From Caldithrix sp. (GTDB lineage Bacteria; Zhuqueibacterota; Zhuqueibacteria; Oceanimicrobiales; Oceanimicrobiaceae), in NCBI GenBank assembly GCA_004356825.1, contig SMXC01000196.1:1-33545 (forward strand): a DNA stretch of 33,545 bases, read 5' to 3'. Shown one piece after another: positions 30,064-33,545 of this stretch. The notes under the pieces were generated by a model. It had not been told where the DNA came from and ran no database searches. It saw only the letters and a list, made by a program, of their open reading frames with translations. Position 1 is the first letter of the stretch. Every line of letters starts with the position of its first letter. The position numbers and the translations under genes are program-made.

Positions 30064-30735
30064 ATGATCAAAGCTGTCATCTTTGACATGGACGGCGTTC
30101 TCGTTGATTCCGAGCCACTCTGGCAGGAAGCTGAGAAACTCATTTTCTCCCAGGTCGGCATTCAGCTGACCACAAGCATGTGCACGGAAACCATGGGCAT
30201 GCGCGTCGACGAAGTAGTGAAATACCGTCATGAAAAGCAGCCGTGGCCGGGTAAATCACTCAAAGATATAGAATCGGAAATCCTCGACGAGATGGAAACC
30301 TTGATCACTCTCAAAGGGGAAGCCATGGAAGGTGTCGGCTACATTTTGAATTTTTTCCAGAGAAAGAATATCCGGCTCGCTCTGGCATCCTCTTCCTACA
30401 TGCGCCTCATAAATACAGTTATAAAAAAACTTAATCTGGAAAATTCCTTTGAGGTCACCCATTCCGGAGAATTTGAAGCAAAAGGTAAACCCGATCCGGC
30501 GATTTATATTTCGACATTAAACAGATTAAATTTAAATGCCAATCAAGTCTTTGCCATTGAGGACTCTTACAACGGTCTGCTCGCTGCTAAAGCTGCGAAC
30601 TTAAAAACTGTTGTGATGCCTGAGGAAAGTATTTGGCAGGAAAGAAAATACGATATGGCTGATTTGAAAATAAAATCGCTGCTGGAATTTAGTGAAGACC
30701 ATTTCAACCTTTTAAGCAAAAAAAAGATCGGTTGA
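30064..30735 (+). CDS. HAD-superfamily sugar-phosphate phosphatase (HxpB/YniC-like)
   Basis: A 223-residue haloacid dehalogenase-like hydrolase of the beta-phosphoglucomutase branch. Motif I is FDMDGVLVDSEPLW (nucleophile D8, acid D10), motif II LALASSSYM, motif III the Lys in KGKPDPAIY, and motif IV VFAIEDSYNGLLAA. The cap segment ETMGMRVDEVVKYRHEKQPW resembles E. coli HxpB (YniC), a hexitol/2-deoxyglucose phosphate phosphatase, more than it resembles beta-phosphoglucomutases. I expect a cytoplasmic phosphatase for small sugar phosphates. There is no ribosome binding site before the ATG, and the frame is open for about 48 codons upstream into the tail of the dead transposase, so the transposase end may supply the leader. 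The protein itself looks intact. Confidence 0.88.
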   Translation: MIKAVIFDMDGVLVDSEPLWQEAEKLIFSQVGIQLTTSMCTETMGMRVDEVVKYRHEKQPWPGKSLKDIESEILDEMETLITLKGEAMEGVGYILNFFQRKNIRLALASSSYMRLINTVIKKLNLENSFEVTHSGEFEAKGKPDPAIYISTLNRLNLNANQVFAIEDSYNGLLAAKAANLKTVVMPEESIWQERKYDMADLKIKSLLEFSEDHFNLLSKKKIG

Positions 30736-31252
30736 CACTCAAGACTAATCTGCATAATTTAAATTAACCATCTTAGTACTCAGTTTCATAAATATTCTGA
30801 CACAAAATTTAGACAAGATGAACAAGATAAAACAGGAATTAAAAAATCTCGTAAATCAATGGGTTATAATAATTCTGGATTTGAGAAACCAATTAACAAC
30901 ACACTATTTTATTTTAAGGACTCATAAACAGTTTTTTGATATAAAATTTTCAAAAAAAGTAAAAGTAATTTTAATCCCACTTTTATGTCAAAATATATCA
31001 GGTTTAGTTTAAAACAGAAAAAAAAAGCTTGAAAAAATAAAAAGTTAGTTTAACAGCTGACTTTGGATAATTAACAGGATAAAATTTTATCATGTCACCC
31101 CGTTGATAGATTTCCATCAGACCAATTCAACTTGTCAAATAAGTTATCCGACGGGGTCAATCTTGTTAATCCTGTCAAACTTGAATTTATACCTTGCGAA
31201 AAAAATACGTTACCATATTTATGAAATATTGTACTTGAAATAAAGGAAACCA
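30736..31252. repeat. AT-rich gap with nested inverted repeat at 31071-31180
   Basis: No gene is seen in the first part; a 64-residue ORF at 30818 is AT-rich and lacks a ribosome binding site. At 31071 an element opens with TTAACAGGATAAAA and closes near 31160-31180 with GTTAATCCTGTCAA. Inside, ACCCCGTTGATA (from 31097) faces TTATCCGACGGGGT. It is a dispersed-repeat type. AAAGGAA precedes the nucleotidase start. Confidence 0.5.
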
Positions 31253-33031
31253 ATGAAAAAATCCCCGAAACCAATTTTTCTTTTTCTGCTCGCACTATTA
31301 TTTTCATCCCCACTAACCTTCGCCCAAACCGTCACTCTGAAAATCATCCAGACCAGCGATATTCACGGCGCGATTTTTCCGTATGATTTTATCAACGACA
31401 AAAAAACAAGCACCTCTTTAGCACAACTGCAGACTTTTCTCAAACAGGAAAGACAGAAAGACCAGGAAGTCATTTTGCTGGATGCAGGCGATCTGCTGCA
31501 GGGGCAGCCGGTGGTTTATTATTATAATTTCGAAAAGCCAAACACGACTCACCTTCTCGCAGAAGTCATGAATTTCATGGGATATGACGCCGGGGCAGTC
31601 GGTAATCACGACATTGAGGCCGGGCACCCGGTTTATGATAAATTTATCAAAGAGCTCGATTTCCCCTGGCTTTCCGCTAATTCGATTCGCACAAAATCAG
31701 GCGAACCTTACTTTCCACCTTATGCCATTCTAAACAAAGGCGGCGTGAAAATCGCAGTGCTGGGCATGGTGACGCCGAATATTCCAAACTGGCTTCCTGA
31801 AAAAATCTGGCAGGGGATGGAGTTTGAGGACATGATCATAGCGGCCAGAAAGTGGGTCAAAATAATTCACGAAAAAGAAAACCCGGATCTGCTATTTGGG
31901 CTCTTCCACTCCGGTGTTGATTTCAGTTACGGCGGTGTCACGTTTGATACGCCTAAAAATGAAAACGCCTCGCGTCTGATCGCCGAACAGGTTGCCGGAT
32001 TCGATATTGTATTTGTCGGTCACGATCACCAGGGGTGGAATTTTTCGGTGAAAAATCCTGAGGATGAAGATGTTTACATCCTCGGCCCGAAAAGCGACGC
32101 CAGAAATGTAGCGGTTGCCACCGTTCAAATGGAGTTCGACAAAACAACAAACTCCTGGCAAAAAAAGATTCGCGGAGAGCTCATCGAAATAGAAAACTTC
32201 GAATCCGATGAAGAATTTATGCAAAAATTTGCTTCGGCTTTCGAAGAAGTTAAAAAATACGTTTCCCGGCCTATCGGTACATTCAGTAAAACCATTTCAA
32301 CCCGGGAAGCCATTTTTGGTAATTCCGCTTTTGTTGATTTGATTCACCAGATTCAACTCAATTTAACCAATGCGGATATCTCATTCGCAGCGCCGCTTTC
32401 TTTTAATGCCGCCATCAACAAAGGGGAAGTTTACGTGCGCGACATGTTTAACCTTTACAGATATGAAAACCTGCTCTACACCATGAAATTAACCGGACAG
32501 GAAGTAAAAGATTTTCTTGAGTACTCCTACAAGTTTTGGTTTAACCGGATGTCCGGCGCCGATGATCATCTTTTAAATTTTGTGAAAGATGAGCAAGGCA
32601 ACCTGGTAAAATCAAACCGGTCCAGTTCCTATTTGCTCACGGGGCGGTCTTACAACTTCGACTCCGCAGCCGGAATCAAATACACGGTCGACGTCTCGAA
32701 GCCGGCGGGAGAAAGAGTCACGATTCTTGCCATGAGCGACGGAACGGCTTTCGGCCTGAACCAGGAATATAAAGTGGCCATTAATTCCTATCGCGGCAAT
32801 GGCGGCGGCGGGCATCTTTTGACCGGCGCCAAAATTCCAAAAGCCGAGCTCGCAAAACGAGTCCTTTCATCAACTGAAAAAGATTTGCGCTATTTCCTCA
32901 TGAAATGGATTGAAAAAACCGGCAGGGTGAATCCGCAAGCGCTCGGCAATTGGCAGGTCATTCCCCAAGATTGGTGGCGGGCGGGCAAAAAAAGAGACGC
33001 TGAACTTTTATTCCCAGCCGGGACTAATTAA
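31253..33031 (+). CDS. Secreted UshA-type 5'-nucleotidase / metallophosphoesterase
   Basis: A 592-residue protein with a signal peptide (residues 1-24, ending TFAQ). The N-terminal calcineurin-like metallophosphoesterase domain shows TSDIHG, LLDAGDLLQGQP, VGNHDIEAGHP, LFHSGVD and FVGHDHQGW, which supply the two-metal centre. The C-terminal 5'-nucleotidase domain runs from about residue 335 (RPIGTFSKTISTREAIFGNS) through DMFNLYRYENLLYTMKLTG. It should hydrolyse nucleotides, or related phosphate esters such as cyclic or sugar nucleotides, in the periplasm to release nucleoside and phosphate. AAAGGAA lies before the ATG. The length is typical of bacterial members. The next gene starts 22 bases after its stop, so they may be co-transcribed. 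Confidence 0.95.
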   Translation: MKKSPKPIFLFLLALLFSSPLTFAQTVTLKIIQTSDIHGAIFPYDFINDKKTSTSLAQLQTFLKQERQKDQEVILLDAGDLLQGQPVVYYYNFEKPNTTHLLAEVMNFMGYDAGAVGNHDIEAGHPVYDKFIKELDFPWLSANSIRTKSGEPYFPPYAILNKGGVKIAVLGMVTPNIPNWLPEKIWQGMEFEDMIIAARKWVKIIHEKENPDLLFGLFHSGVDFSYGGVTFDTPKNENASRLIAEQVAGFDIVFVGHDHQGWNFSVKNPEDEDVYILGPKSDARNVAVATVQMEFDKTTNSWQKKIRGELIEIENFESDEEFMQKFASAFEEVKKYVSRPIGTFSKTISTREAIFGNSAFVDLIHQIQLNLTNADISFAAPLSFNAAINKGEVYVRDMFNLYRYENLLYTMKLTGQEVKDFLEYSYKFWFNRMSGADDHLLNFVKDEQGNLVKSNRSSSYLLTGRSYNFDSAAGIKYTVDVSKPAGERVTILAMSDGTAFGLNQEYKVAINSYRGNGGGGHLLTGAKIPKAELAKRVLSSTEKDLRYFLMKWIEKTGRVNPQALGNWQVIPQDWWRAGKKRDAELLFPAGTN

Positions 33032-33053
33032 GCTCGCTTTCAGGATTCACCAA

Positions 33054-33545
33054 GTGGCTTCTCTCTTCACACACGCCTTCTCAGCGCTTACTTTTTCAAG
33101 ATTTTTTGCATTTCAAAATCCACCGGTGCGAATCTGGGGCCTGGGGATTTTATGTTCAGTTCTCCCGGACCTGGATGTCATTACATTTGCTTTTGGAATT
33201 TCTTACGGTGACTTCTGGGGACACAGAGGCTTTTCCCACTCGATTTTTTTTGCTTTGATTCTGGCCTTCCTTGTAACGCTCATTTGTTTAAAGAACGTCG
33301 AACGGTTCGGCCCGAAATGGTTTGCGTTTTTGGGTTATTTTTTCACCTGCACTGTTTCGCACGGCTTTTTCGACGCCATGACCAACGGCGGTTTGGGCGT
33401 GGCGTTTTTTGCGCCGTTTAACAACACGAGGTATTTCCTGCCCTGGCAGCCCATTCAGGTTTCGCCGATCGGGGTAGCAAATTTTTTCAGTGACTGGGGA
33501 TTAAGAGTCATCATAAGTGAATTTCTCTGGATTTGGCTCCCGGCC
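33054..33545 (+). CDS. YdjM/DUF457-type membrane-bound metal-dependent hydrolase (partial, cut by window end)
   Basis: An open frame from GTG 33054 to the window end (164 codons, no stop), absent from the ORF track. It begins VASLFTHAFSALTFSRFF and continues VLPDLDVITFAFGI, then GHRGFSHSIFFALILAF, FTCTVSHGFFDAMTNGG, and VAFFAPFNNTRYFLPWQPI. The H-x-A start, PDLD, GHRG[FI][ST]HS and SH-x2-FDAxT blocks are the signature of the DUF457 (LexA-binding, inner-membrane metal-dependent hydrolase, YdjM) family. Several membrane helices are present. Function in the cell is poorly known. Only a weak AGGA precedes the GTG, but no ATG is available. It follows the nucleotidase gene by 22 bases. Confidence 0.85.
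   Translation, partial: MASLFTHAFSALTFSRFFAFQNPPVRIWGLGILCSVLPDLDVITFAFGISYGDFWGHRGFSHSIFFALILAFLVTLICLKNVERFGPKWFAFLGYFFTCTVSHGFFDAMTNGGLGVAFFAPFNNTRYFLPWQPIQVSPIGVANFFSDWGLRVIISEFLWIWLPA

Noticed and set aside
30818-31012. 64-residue AT-rich ORF
   Set aside because: No ribosome binding site, no family pattern, lies in repeat-bearing intergenic DNA.
1-33545. tRNA, rRNA and riboswitch genes
   Set aside because: I looked for conserved tRNA arm sequences and rRNA blocks by eye and saw none; a covariance-model scan would be needed to exclude small RNAs.

Overview
The window looks like a piece of chromosome from an uncultured, Gram-negative-type bacterium. Several proteins carry signal peptides or lipoboxes, one appears to end in an Omp85-like outer-membrane barrel, and there is a long MoxR/DUF58/VWA/DUF4175/DUF4159 gene set. 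That set, plus an unusual density of small palindromic repeats between genes, suggests a lineage near the FCB group (KSB1- or Calditrichota-like) or Acidobacteria. This placement is inference; no rRNA or tRNA gene is present to settle it.

Region 1 (about 1-3520, + strand) is an accessory island that reads as an integron-type gene-cassette array without an integrase in view. One site at 461-519 has the textbook attC layout, two more at 2276-2406 and 2674-2755 fit well, and one at 1326-1456 is plausible. The cassettes carry a GNAT acetyltransferase, a cupin lipoprotein, a two-helix membrane peptide and a frameshifted membrane protein. The stretch 3520-4251 holds gene debris, including the tail of a TPR gene.

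Region 2 (19862 down to 4252, - strand) is a nine-gene, probably co-transcribed cluster of about 15.6 kb. In transcription order it encodes a TPR protein with an MA-like zinc peptidase domain, two DUF4159 proteins, a MoxR AAA+ ATPase, a DUF58 protein, a BatA-like VWA membrane protein, a giant DUF4175-like membrane/coiled-coil protein, a second VWA membrane protein with a glutamine-amidotransferase-like domain, and a secreted caspase-like protein whose expected catalytic cysteine appears to be serine. From the known roles of MoxR-VWA systems, the cluster probably builds or remodels an envelope-associated complex; its substrate is unknown. Small hairpin repeats sit in most of the gaps.

Region 3 (20265-27008, + strand) carries a double-PDZ lipoprotein, a 1001-residue M1 metallopeptidase fused to a probable outer-membrane barrel, and a second secreted M1 aminopeptidase. 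With the TPR-peptidase this makes three zinc-peptidase genes in one neighbourhood, so envelope or extracellular peptide processing is a theme.

Region 4 (27268-33545) is more scattered: a secreted metallo-beta-lactamase-fold hydrolase (-), a ruined AraC regulator (-), a ruined REP-associated tyrosine transposase (+), an HxpB-like HAD phosphatase (+), a secreted UshA-type 5'-nucleotidase (+), and the start of a YdjM/DUF457-type membrane protein cut by the window end. Intergenic DNA here is filled with inverted repeats of several unrelated families. No CRISPR array, rRNA, tRNA or intact transposase was found.
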